From an uncultured Collinsella sp. (GTDB lineage: Bacteria > Actinomycetota > Coriobacteriia > Coriobacteriales > Coriobacteriaceae): DNA of 33,603 nucleotides. The notes under the pieces are model-generated. The model was not told where the DNA came from, searched no databases, and worked only from the letters and a program-made list of their open reading frames with translations. Where the stretch lies: assembly GCA_900545665.1 (NCBI GenBank), contig UQZU01000025.1:1-33603 (forward strand), in the 5' to 3' direction. The translations under genes were made by a program, and so were the position numbers. Of the stretch, positions 22,161-29,681 are shown piece by piece. Every line of letters starts with the position of its first letter. Within the stretch, counting starts at the first letter, position 1.

Positions 22161-23957
22161 GTGTCTGAACAGGCAAATAATGGTTGTGCTGACGGCTTTG
22201 GCGTGCGTTTGATCGGCTGTGCCGACGATGCGGCTTTGCCCATTGGCATGCACGACTATGCGGAGGCTCTTGGTTGCTGCACGCTGGTCGACAAGACCAT
22301 GTTTATTGCCGATGTGCTGGATTGCGATGCGTCCGTTATGGTGTGCTGCCGACCCGAGGGTTTTGGCAAGAGCATGAACTTGTCGATGCTCAAGGCTTTT
22401 CTGGAGCGTCCCGCAGTCGGTCGCGCCGGTCGGATTTCGTTTGCCGATACTCTGATTTGGGGTGCGGATGGCAGGCGCTATCGGAATGAGTATGCGTGCT
22501 ATCCAGTGATATCGCTGGACTTTTCTGGCGCTGCGAGGCGTGGTGCCTCTGTTGTCGACGTCGTGCGTGATGCTCTTTCGGGCGAATGCGCTCGCTTGAT
22601 GCCACTCTTGGAAGCTCCGGATTTAGCTCGAGACAAGGTACGTCACATTGAACGCGTTGCGCGTGGCGTGGCGAGCGAGGCCGAGGTTGACTCGGCGCTT
22701 GGTCTGCTCATTGAGCTGCTGGAGATTGCCTGCGATGAGCAGGTTGTATTGCTCGTTGATGGGTACGACGCGGCGTGGTCGTGCTGTGCGAGCGCGAGGG
22801 ACGCTTCCGTCGTCGGTCCGGCGGAGCTGCTCGATCGCGTGCTGTTCGACGCCATTGCCACCGCGGGCCATTCGCTACGGTTGACGTGTCTGATGGGGGA
22901 GCGTCCCGGTCCTGCCGAGGAGGCGCTTTCTTCGCGCGGCTGCTCGTATCGTCTTTCGACGCCCCTTTCGACGTGGTGCGACCGTTGGTTCGGCTTTTCG
23001 GATGCCGAGGTTGAGGCTCTGTTGAGTCATGCTGGACGCGAGGAATACCTGGATGATGCGCGTGAATGGCTCGAGGGATATCGGTTTGGCAGGGCCTATT
23101 GCTCGAGTCCGACGCGTGTGATCGGTTTTCTGGACCGAGGCTGCACAGCGCCTGTGCGAGCCGATCTGTATGGGTATGCCGATTGCCTGAGTAGGGTAGT
23201 TGCCGGGTGGAATCTCGACCGCCTTTCGGTCTTGTTCGATTTGCTCGAGGCTCATGGATGCGTTGAGGTCTCGCTTGGTTTGGGCGCTGCGGGGCCAGAG
23301 GCCTCGCCTGATGATGGCCTGTGGACGGCGCTGTATCTGTCCGGTTTCCTGACGACAGATATGACTGAGGAACCGGAGCACGACATCTGCTCCCGTGCTC
23401 TGCGGTTGCCCAATAACGAGCTTCGCCAGGCCTTTCGTCTGGTGATTATTGATTGGTTTGAGCGTGCTGCCGAGGACGTTCGAGACGTCGATACGTTTCG
23501 CGACGGGTTGTGCCTTGGGGATGAGGGCGCGGTGAAGCAGGCGCTTGACCGCATCCTGGGAGATGCGGGAATCGACGCGACCGACGCAGATGCGCCGCTG
23601 CCATATCACCTGCTCTTGCAGGGACTCTGCTTTGGATTGCCGGGCTATGCCAATCCTGCCTCGAGGCGAAAGCGTGGCGCGGATCGCTGGGACATCCAGG
23701 TTTTTCCTACGGGCGCTGTGTTCGACATAGCCGATACGATTGGCATGCTGGACGAGCGCCCGCTTATAACGATCAATATGATGTATGACCCCGATGTGGA
23801 TGCGCTGGGGTTGGAATTGCTGGCCGTGCAGTCGCTACTCGACATAGAGCGCGATGGCATCGACGAAATCCGTGTACCGCGCCCCGGCGTGGGTCGCATG
23901 CGCTGGGGGTTCGGTTTTGATGGGCAGCATGTGGCTACGGTGTGCCAGCGGCTTTAA
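22161..23957 (+). CDS. AAA-ATPase-like / PD-(D/E)XK-type protein (DUF1703 group)
   Basis: The product is 598 aa. GTG at 22161 is chosen because AGGGGG lies about 9 bp before it and upstream codons look non-coding. The N-terminal part follows the AAA-ATPase-like family: TLVDKTMFIADVL, then the modified P-loop CCRPEGFGKSMNLSML (about residues 62-77), Walker-B-like VVLLVDGYDAAW (about 195-206) and LRLPNNELRQAF (about residues 420-435), which is the usual YxxPNxEV-type linker. The C-terminal part, where the family normally has a PD-(D/E)XK nuclease, reads RWDIQVF then PLITINMMYD, so the expected E-x-K of the active site is not seen. Relatives are abundant in gut bacteria as single genes of unknown role. 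Cysteine content is unusually high (for example SCCASARD). Confidence 0.8.
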   Translation: MSEQANNGCADGFGVRLIGCADDAALPIGMHDYAEALGCCTLVDKTMFIADVLDCDASVMVCCRPEGFGKSMNLSMLKAFLERPAVGRAGRISFADTLIWGADGRRYRNEYACYPVISLDFSGAARRGASVVDVVRDALSGECARLMPLLEAPDLARDKVRHIERVARGVASEAEVDSALGLLIELLEIACDEQVVLLVDGYDAAWSCCASARDASVVGPAELLDRVLFDAIATAGHSLRLTCLMGERPGPAEEALSSRGCSYRLSTPLSTWCDRWFGFSDAEVEALLSHAGREEYLDDAREWLEGYRFGRAYCSSPTRVIGFLDRGCTAPVRADLYGYADCLSRVVAGWNLDRLSVLFDLLEAHGCVEVSLGLGAAGPEASPDDGLWTALYLSGFLTTDMTEEPEHDICSRALRLPNNELRQAFRLVIIDWFERAAEDVRDVDTFRDGLCLGDEGAVKQALDRILGDAGIDATDADAPLPYHLLLQGLCFGLPGYANPASRRKRGADRWDIQVFPTGAVFDIADTIGMLDERPLITINMMYDPDVDALGLELLAVQSLLDIERDGIDEIRVPRPGVGRMRWGFGFDGQHVATVCQRL

Positions 23958-23981
23958 GCGCCGAGATGTTTCCGGCTTCCG

Positions 23982-25001
23982 TTACTCGGTATCCTTCATG
24001 GGCGGCATGGGCTTCCAGTTGGGATCCTTGATGATCTTGCGGGCGTCCTTCATGCCGCGTCGCAGCGCCGGAATACCGGTCTTAAAGCACTTGTCAACGG
24101 CAGCCAGGCGAATGAATTCCTTGCAGAAGGTCGCGGCATTGCCCAGGCGGAACAACATGGGGTGGTAGTCACCGTAGATCTGCATATAGCGAGCGAGGAA
24201 GCCTCGGTTGCGCATGATGTAGTAGCGGTTGGTGTCGCTCGTAGAGTTGAGCTGGCGTTTGCCGGCGATATCCCAGTTAGAGACGGCACGGGCGCGCTTG
24301 AGCACCACGTCGGCGACCACGGCGGCGGGGAAGTGCTGGCTGGCTACGTAGCCGTAGCAGGCATCGTCGCCGTAGATAAAGAAGCGCGCGTCGGGCAGGC
24401 CAATCTTGTCGACCACGCGGCGCGAGAACATGCCGCCCTCAAAGCACAGCTGGTTCATGGCGCGGTAGCCCTCGGGTCCCAGGTCCCACTTGGCGATGGG
24501 GTTAGGGATGCCGAGTGAAAGGATGAGCTGGTACTGCCAAAAGAAGGCTCCGCCGTCAAAGTCCAGGCGCGAACCCTGGATGACATCGTAGCGGTCAGTC
24601 CACTTGGCAAGACGCTCGATGCCTTCGGGGATGACGAGCACGTCGTCGTCCATCACCCAGAACCATTGGGCGCCCAGGTCGTAGGCGCATTTAGTGCCGG
24701 CGGAGAAGCCGCCCGCACCGCCGCCGTTTTCGAGCTGCGGGGCGTAGATGACACGGTCGGTGCCGCCCTGCGCGTCGGGTTGCTCGGTGTCGATGCCCCA
24801 CAGGTTGGCCAGGCGCTCGTTGAATGCGGAGCACATGGCCTCGGTCTCGCGCGAATTTTCGTTATCGACAATCACGATGCGCCAGGGCGCTGCCGTGAGC
24901 TCGGTCATGGAGTCGAACAAGTTGGCCAGGAGTTCCTGGCGCTTGTACGTTACGACGACGATGGCGAGCTTGTCGATGGGAGCGGGAAGGGTTGAAGGCA
25001 T
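23982..25001 (-). CDS. Glycosyltransferase family 2, galactofuranosyl/rhamnosyl type
   Basis: The product is 339 aa. ATG at 25001 (MPSTLPAPIDKLAIVVVTYKR) is chosen because the GT2 fold must begin there and GAAAGGA lies upstream. AIVVVTYKR is the nucleotide-binding start, and IVIVDNENS the second strand. FWVMDDDV is the DXD metal/nucleotide-sugar motif (MDDD near residue 120), and GGAGGFSAGTKCAYDLG is typical of GlfT2/rhamnosyltransferase-like members. FEGGMFSRRVVDKIGLPDARFFIYGDDACYGY is the acceptor-side conserved block. It acts in the cytoplasm on a surface-polysaccharide precursor. It is transcribed opposite to the + strand cluster starting at 25258 and ends 24 bp from the convergent AAA-like gene, with no terminator between. 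Confidence 0.88.
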   Translation of the reverse strand: MPSTLPAPIDKLAIVVVTYKRQELLANLFDSMTELTAAPWRIVIVDNENSRETEAMCSAFNERLANLWGIDTEQPDAQGGTDRVIYAPQLENGGGAGGFSAGTKCAYDLGAQWFWVMDDDVLVIPEGIERLAKWTDRYDVIQGSRLDFDGGAFFWQYQLILSLGIPNPIAKWDLGPEGYRAMNQLCFEGGMFSRRVVDKIGLPDARFFIYGDDACYGYVASQHFPAAVVADVVLKRARAVSNWDIAGKRQLNSTSDTNRYYIMRNRGFLARYMQIYGDYHPMLFRLGNAATFCKEFIRLAAVDKCFKTGIPALRRGMKDARKIIKDPNWKPMPPMKDTE

Positions 25002-25163
25002 GGGGCAATATATCCTTTCACGTGCGGCGCGCATGCGCTGCACGGAAGCTATCGAATACGTCCTTGGGACTGTCCTATTGTAAAGGCTCGGCGCACCTTG
25101 GCGGCAAGCTTTGAATAAAACGCAGGAACCTGCCATGGGCCCGCCGCATGACGTGGGGCTGCT

Positions 25164-25193
25164 TTGCCCGCAAGAGGCTCCATAGATTATATA
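25164..25193 (+). promoter_or_regulatory. Candidate promoter of the glycosyltransferase operon
   Basis: TTGCCC (25164-25169), an 18-bp spacer and TATATA (25188-25193) lie about 65 bp before the first + strand glycosyltransferase. On minus, TACAAT near 25080 is a weak -10 candidate for the divergent gene. Confidence 0.4.
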
Positions 25194-25257
25194 AACGCCC
25201 GCTGGCGTGCTGACCCTTTGATACCATGAAACGACAGGTATTTCCTAAGGAGCACAT

Positions 25258-26361
25258 TTGTCTACTAACGCCTCTGGCAGCCCTGTTCTGTCGCTGCTTA
25301 TTCCCATTTACAATGTTCAGCGCTACCTGCGCGAGTGCCTCGATTCCGCCCTGGCGCAGACGCTCAAGGATATTGAGATCATCTGCATTAACGACGGGTC
25401 GACCGACAACTCGCCGGCGATTATCCGCGAGTATATGGAGCGCGATGGGCGCGTCAAGATGATCGACAAGGCCAACAGCGGCTACGGCGACTCGATGAAC
25501 CACGGCCTGGAGATGGCGCGTGGCAAGTACGTTGGCATCTTGGAGTCCGATGACTTTATGGCGCCCGACGCACTCGAAAAGCTTGTCTCGGCCGCCGATA
25601 GCAATAATGCCGACTTTGCGAAGGCGAACTTTGATTTCTACTGGTCTAAGCCCGAGGAGCGCCGTTCGCTGCACGAGATGTTTAAGGCCAAGGACTGCGA
25701 CAAGCCGGTGCACCCGAGCGACACGACGCAGTTCTTTAAGCAAAAGCCGTCGATTTGGTCGGCCGTGTACCGTCGCGATTTTCTTGAGCGCAACGGCATC
25801 AAGTTCTTGCCGACTCCAGGGGCATCCTTTCAGGACACGTCATTCGCCTTTAAGGTTATCGCGTGTGCCGATAAGGCTGTTTACCTGCATGATGCCGTGT
25901 TGTCGTATCGCCAGGACAACGAGAATTCCTCGGTCAATTCTTCGGCTAAGGTCTTTTGCGTCAATACCGAGTATGCCGAGATTGAGCGTTGGATTCGAGA
26001 GGATTATGCCCGCGGCCACGCAAGCGGCGATGTCGCGCGCATGCTCAAGTTCAATCAGCTCATTAAGTACGATTCGTACATGTGGAACTACGTGCGCCTG
26101 GCGCCTAAGTTCTATAAGGAGTTCCTGGTTCAGATGGCCAAGGAGTTCCAAGCGGCCTTGGACGCCGGGGACTTTTCGCTTGACGACCTCAAGCCGTGGA
26201 AGCGCGCAAATCTCGCTGCCATCCTCAAAGATCCTGAGGGCTGGGTTGACGAGCATCCGAGTTTCGCGACGGATGGTGCCTTGGGGCGTGCTAAGTATTA
26301 CGCCTCGGTTGGAGGCCCAGGCGTGGTCGCTGCCTTCCTCATCGAATCGCTGAGGGGGTAG
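25258..26361 (+). CDS. Glycosyltransferase family 2 (paralogue A)
   Basis: The product is 367 aa. The TTG at 25258 is the start: AAGGAG (25247-25252) stands at the right distance and no ATG fits. The GT-A domain runs from LSLLIPIYNVQRYLREC to about residue 220. Key features are ICINDGSTDNS (nucleotide site), the ESDDF motif for metal/nucleotide-sugar binding, and the invariant KANSGYGDSMNHGLEMA. The C-terminal third is specific to this subgroup (PSIWSAVYRRDFLE, YRQDNENSSVNS) and is shared with the gene at 27483. Donor and acceptor sugars cannot be read from sequence. It opens a run of five same-strand glycosyltransferases, 6 bp before the next, probably building a wall or capsule polysaccharide. 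Confidence 0.9.
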   Translation: MSTNASGSPVLSLLIPIYNVQRYLRECLDSALAQTLKDIEIICINDGSTDNSPAIIREYMERDGRVKMIDKANSGYGDSMNHGLEMARGKYVGILESDDFMAPDALEKLVSAADSNNADFAKANFDFYWSKPEERRSLHEMFKAKDCDKPVHPSDTTQFFKQKPSIWSAVYRRDFLERNGIKFLPTPGASFQDTSFAFKVIACADKAVYLHDAVLSYRQDNENSSVNSSAKVFCVNTEYAEIERWIREDYARGHASGDVARMLKFNQLIKYDSYMWNYVRLAPKFYKEFLVQMAKEFQAALDAGDFSLDDLKPWKRANLAAILKDPEGWVDEHPSFATDGALGRAKYYASVGGPGVVAAFLIESLRG

Positions 26362-26367
26362 GTCGAC

Positions 26368-27408
26368 ATGGGAGAGGCCTCGTGTCCTAAAGCTACCATT
26401 GTCGTCCCCGTTTACAACTCTGCGCGCTCCATTCAGCGATGCCTCGATTCGCTGTTGGCCCAGTCCGAGCGCTCGATTCAGGTTGTCTGCGTCAACGACG
26501 GTTCGACTGATGATTCGTTGAACGTGTTGCGCCAGATCGCGCAGGCCGACAATCGCGTACTGGTGATTGACCAGGAAAACGCGGGCGTCTCGTGTGCTCG
26601 AAATGCCGGTATCGATGTCGCCGAGGGCGAGACCGTCTTTTTTGTGGACGCCGACGATTACATCGATGCCCGGACGGTCGAGCACGTGCTGCATTCCATG
26701 GAGTCTGCAGATGCCGAGGCCGCCGTTTTTGGCGGCGTCTGTGAACCTGCCGATGCTGCCCCCAAGCGCGTCCAGCAACTCATGAGCCCCAAAGCTGGTA
26801 CCTTCGGCGCCCGTGATCCCCAACTGCTGTTCCATTCGAATGCGCAGCCCTATGCCTGCCGTGCGGCTTTTTCGTGCGAGCTGCTCAATCGCGAAGGCAT
26901 TCGCTTCGCCCCCGGTTTGGCTTTGGGCGAGGACGTCGTCTTCCAATTTGCGGCTTATGCGCTTGCCCGTAAGACCGTCGTCATGCCGGACAAGTTCTAC
27001 CACTACGTGATGGAGAGCGAATCGGCGACGCACGAGTTCAACAGTGCCGAGGCTCGTGCCAAAAAGCTTGACGCCCACATGAGGATGCTCGAGGAGGTCT
27101 TGGAGGGCTGGGCGGCCTACGGTCTTTTGGACCTGTGTCCCGGCGAGCTGATAACTTGGTTTTTGGACCTAATTGTGTTCGACCTGGCGCGCTTGGATGC
27201 CGATGACTTCCATCGCGTGGCGGCTCGCGTCAACATGGACCTCGCGACGTTTTTGGGAACGGACTGGGCAGATATGCCTGCCAAGGGCGCTGTTTGCCGT
27301 GTTGCCCACAAGTTCGTTGCGACGACCTCGGGCTTTTCGATGGCAGATGCCACGCTGTTCTATCTTTCGACTCGCGGTCTCAAAGCCTGCCTGGAGCGCT
27401 TTCTCTAA
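26368..27408 (+). CDS. Glycosyltransferase family 2
   Basis: The product is 346 aa. GGGGGTAGG precedes the ATG at 26368, which lies 6 bp after the previous stop. Motifs are ATIVVPVYNSARSIQRCLDSL, VVCVNDGSTDDS, NAGVSCARNAGIDVAEGETVFFVDADDYID (DADD as the DXD-type motif) and a LGEDVVFQF block (GED, typical of the catalytic base region of GT2 enzymes). The remaining C-terminal 130 residues are helical and variable. It differs clearly from its neighbours A and B, between which it sits. Substrate is unknown. Context places it in surface glycan assembly; the active site is on the cytoplasmic face. Confidence 0.9.
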   Translation: MGEASCPKATIVVPVYNSARSIQRCLDSLLAQSERSIQVVCVNDGSTDDSLNVLRQIAQADNRVLVIDQENAGVSCARNAGIDVAEGETVFFVDADDYIDARTVEHVLHSMESADAEAAVFGGVCEPADAAPKRVQQLMSPKAGTFGARDPQLLFHSNAQPYACRAAFSCELLNREGIRFAPGLALGEDVVFQFAAYALARKTVVMPDKFYHYVMESESATHEFNSAEARAKKLDAHMRMLEEVLEGWAAYGLLDLCPGELITWFLDLIVFDLARLDADDFHRVAARVNMDLATFLGTDWADMPAKGAVCRVAHKFVATTSGFSMADATLFYLSTRGLKACLERFL

Positions 27409-27439
27409 TTCCAAGCGCTGCCGCCCGCCGCAACTCGGC

Positions 27440-27448
27440 TGCTAAAAT
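27440..27448 (+). promoter_or_regulatory. Possible internal extended -10 promoter
   Basis: TGC-TAAAAT lies 35 bp upstream of the next start, in the only sizeable gap (74 bp) of the + strand glycosyltransferase run. No good -35 box is seen. Confidence 0.35.
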
Positions 27449-27482
27449 AACCCTGTTACACGCTATTCAACAGGAGGTTCTC

Positions 27483-28601
27483 TTGCAGAACTCTGATACC
27501 CCTAAAGTTTCGCTGCTTGTTCCCATCTGCAATGTTGAGCGCTACCTGCGCGAGTGCCTCGATTCCGCCGTGGCGCAGACGCTCAAGGACATCGAGATCA
27601 TCTGCATCAACGACGGTTCTACCGATAGTTCGCCAGATATCATCCGCGAGTACATGGAGCGCGACCCCCGTGTAAAGATGATCGACAAGGCCAACAGCGG
27701 CTACGGCGACTCGATGAACCGCGGCCTGGAGATGGCGCGCGGCGAGTACGTGGGCATCCTTGAGTCCGACGACTTTATGTTTGAGGATTCGCTCCAAAAG
27801 CTGGTCGCCAAGGCCGATGCTGAGCATGCCGATGTCGTTAAGGGCGACTTTTACCTGTATTGGTCCACGCCCAGCGAGCGCCGTGAGCTGTTTGGAATTA
27901 TCGACGAGCATATGACGGGCGCCGCGTATCGCCCCGTCGATCGCCCGGGCATCTTCTACCGCAAACCTTCCATTTGGTCGGCTATCTATCGGCGCGAGTT
28001 CCTCAACGACAATCAGATTCGGTTCCTTCCCACGCCGGGTGCCTCGTATCAGGACGCAGGCTTTAACTTTAAGGTTTGGGCTTGCGCCGAGCGTGCCGCG
28101 TTTATTGCGGACCCCATTTTGTGCTATCGCCAGGATAACGAGAAGAGCTCCGTTAATTCGCCCAACAAGGTGTTTTGCGTGTGCGACGAGTATGTCGAGA
28201 TGCAGCGCTTTTTGGACGAGCGTCCCGAGCTCAAGGCTCAGCTTCAGGGCATTTTAATGCGCATGAAGGTCGATACGTACCGTTGGAATGATGAGCGCTT
28301 GGTCGATGAACTGCGCGAGCAGTTTTGGAAGAAAGCCTCGTCCGAGCTCAAGGCCGATTGGGATGCCGGTCGCTTTGACCTGTCGCTGTTTGATCCGCGT
28401 GGCGAGACCGATTTGCGTCTGATGGTCAAGTCGCCCCGCGCCTATATCGATTCGCGCTTTGACTTTAAGAAGCCGGGCAAGCTCAATACGTTTAAGCATT
28501 ACTTTAAGATTGGCGGCCTGTCGCTGGTCTGGCGCGTGCTGACGTATCAGCGCACCTACGGCGACAACCCGCACCCCGATGACGTTCCGGCCGCACAGTA
28601 G
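27483..28601 (+). CDS. Glycosyltransferase family 2 (paralogue B)
   Basis: The product is 372 aa. TTG at 27483 is chosen because AGGAGG (27472-27477) precedes it by 5 bp; the frame extends further upstream but runs over the end of the preceding gene. It shares with paralogue A the start VSLLVPICNVERYLREC, ICINDGSTDSS, KANSGYGDSMNRGLEMA, LESDDFM (DXD-type) and the downstream PSIWSAIYRREFL and CYRQDNEKSSVNS blocks. Nucleotide identity is high over the first 240 bp. The C-terminal part diverges and carries an extra roughly 25-residue tail. A separate specificity within the same polysaccharide is the natural reading, but is not shown. Confidence 0.9.
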   Translation: MQNSDTPKVSLLVPICNVERYLRECLDSAVAQTLKDIEIICINDGSTDSSPDIIREYMERDPRVKMIDKANSGYGDSMNRGLEMARGEYVGILESDDFMFEDSLQKLVAKADAEHADVVKGDFYLYWSTPSERRELFGIIDEHMTGAAYRPVDRPGIFYRKPSIWSAIYRREFLNDNQIRFLPTPGASYQDAGFNFKVWACAERAAFIADPILCYRQDNEKSSVNSPNKVFCVCDEYVEMQRFLDERPELKAQLQGILMRMKVDTYRWNDERLVDELREQFWKKASSELKADWDAGRFDLSLFDPRGETDLRLMVKSPRAYIDSRFDFKKPGKLNTFKHYFKIGGLSLVWRVLTYQRTYGDNPHPDDVPAAQ

Positions 28602-28613
28602 GAGCGAGTGACT

Positions 28614-29681
28614 ATGGCTAACCCCAAGATTTCCGTTGTCGTTCCCATCTATAAAGTGGAGGAGTGCCTGGCCTGGTGCCTGGACTCCCTGCTTGCGCAG
28701 GACATGCCCGATTGGGAGGGCGTGCTGGTCAACGATGGCTCGCCGGATGGCTCGCGCGATATTGCGGCCGCCTATTGCGAAAAAGACGCGCGCTTCACGC
28801 TGGTCGATAAGCCCAATGGCGGCCTGTCGAGTGCGCGTAATGCAGGCATCGCTGCGTCCACGGCGCCTATCGTCGCGTTTTTGGATTCCGACGACCGCTT
28901 TACGCCCGATGCATGCCGCGTGATCGTCGATGCCTTTGAGCGCGAGCGCTGTGATGTTTTGACCTTTGGTGCGAATCCGTATCCGCTGGAGGCGGGGTAT
29001 CCGTGGCTTAACTATGTGCTGAGCCCGCGCGATGTGTCGTTTGAAGGCTATAGCTCCGACCTACTGTTTAAGGAAGCATCTCGCCCCTTTGCATGGCGCA
29101 CCGCCTGCAAGCGTGAGTTTTTGCTGGGTAACGGGATCGTGTTCGACGAAACCGTTAAGTATGGCGAGGACCAGGTCTTCGATTTTGCCGTGTACGGTCG
29201 CTCGCGCAAGACCGCGCTTATTTCGAACAAGCTGTATGACTACCGCGTGGCGCGCAAGGGTTCGCTCATGGACACCATGCGCTACGACGACGAGACGCGC
29301 CTGCTGGAGCACGTGAAGATTTACTCCGCGGTGCTGGCTGACTGGCAGCGCGACGGTCTCGATGTCCAGCATGCCGAGGACCTGGCGTACTTCCTATGCG
29401 ATCTGGTGCTGTACGATGCGCTCAGGTTGCTGGGTTCGGACTGCGGCAAGGTGTTTGCTGCCGTTGCCACAGCGCTTGCCGGTTCTGCTGTGGGTAGCGA
29501 TGCTGCGCTTGCACAATGTGCCCCGTCTGTTGCCGCTATGGTGCGCGCGGCGCTTACCAGTAAGGCCCCCAATGCCCGTGCGTGCAAAAAGCTCATGTTC
29601 GATTACGACGTCTTGAGGTTTGGGCGTCTGGGTGCCTGCAAGCGCATGGCGGCGAACGCCCTGGGAAAGCGAGAAGTGTAG
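28614..29681 (+). CDS. Glycosyltransferase family 2
   Basis: The product is 355 aa. ATG at 28614 is preferred to the GTG at 28608 because GGAG (28601-28604) is 9 bp before the ATG but only 3 bp before the GTG. Motifs are KISVVVPIYKVEECLAWCL, VLVNDGSPDGS, NGGLSSARNAGIAASTAPIVAFLDSDDRF (DSDD as DXD motif), and KYGEDQVFDF with the GED catalytic-base signature. It is related in layout to the 26368 gene rather than to paralogues A and B. Its stop codon abuts the next start with no gap, so the two are translationally coupled. Confidence 0.9.
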   Translation: MANPKISVVVPIYKVEECLAWCLDSLLAQDMPDWEGVLVNDGSPDGSRDIAAAYCEKDARFTLVDKPNGGLSSARNAGIAASTAPIVAFLDSDDRFTPDACRVIVDAFERERCDVLTFGANPYPLEAGYPWLNYVLSPRDVSFEGYSSDLLFKEASRPFAWRTACKREFLLGNGIVFDETVKYGEDQVFDFAVYGRSRKTALISNKLYDYRVARKGSLMDTMRYDDETRLLEHVKIYSAVLADWQRDGLDVQHAEDLAYFLCDLVLYDALRLLGSDCGKVFAAVATALAGSAVGSDAALAQCAPSVAAMVRAALTSKAPNARACKKLMFDYDVLRFGRLGACKRMAANALGKREV

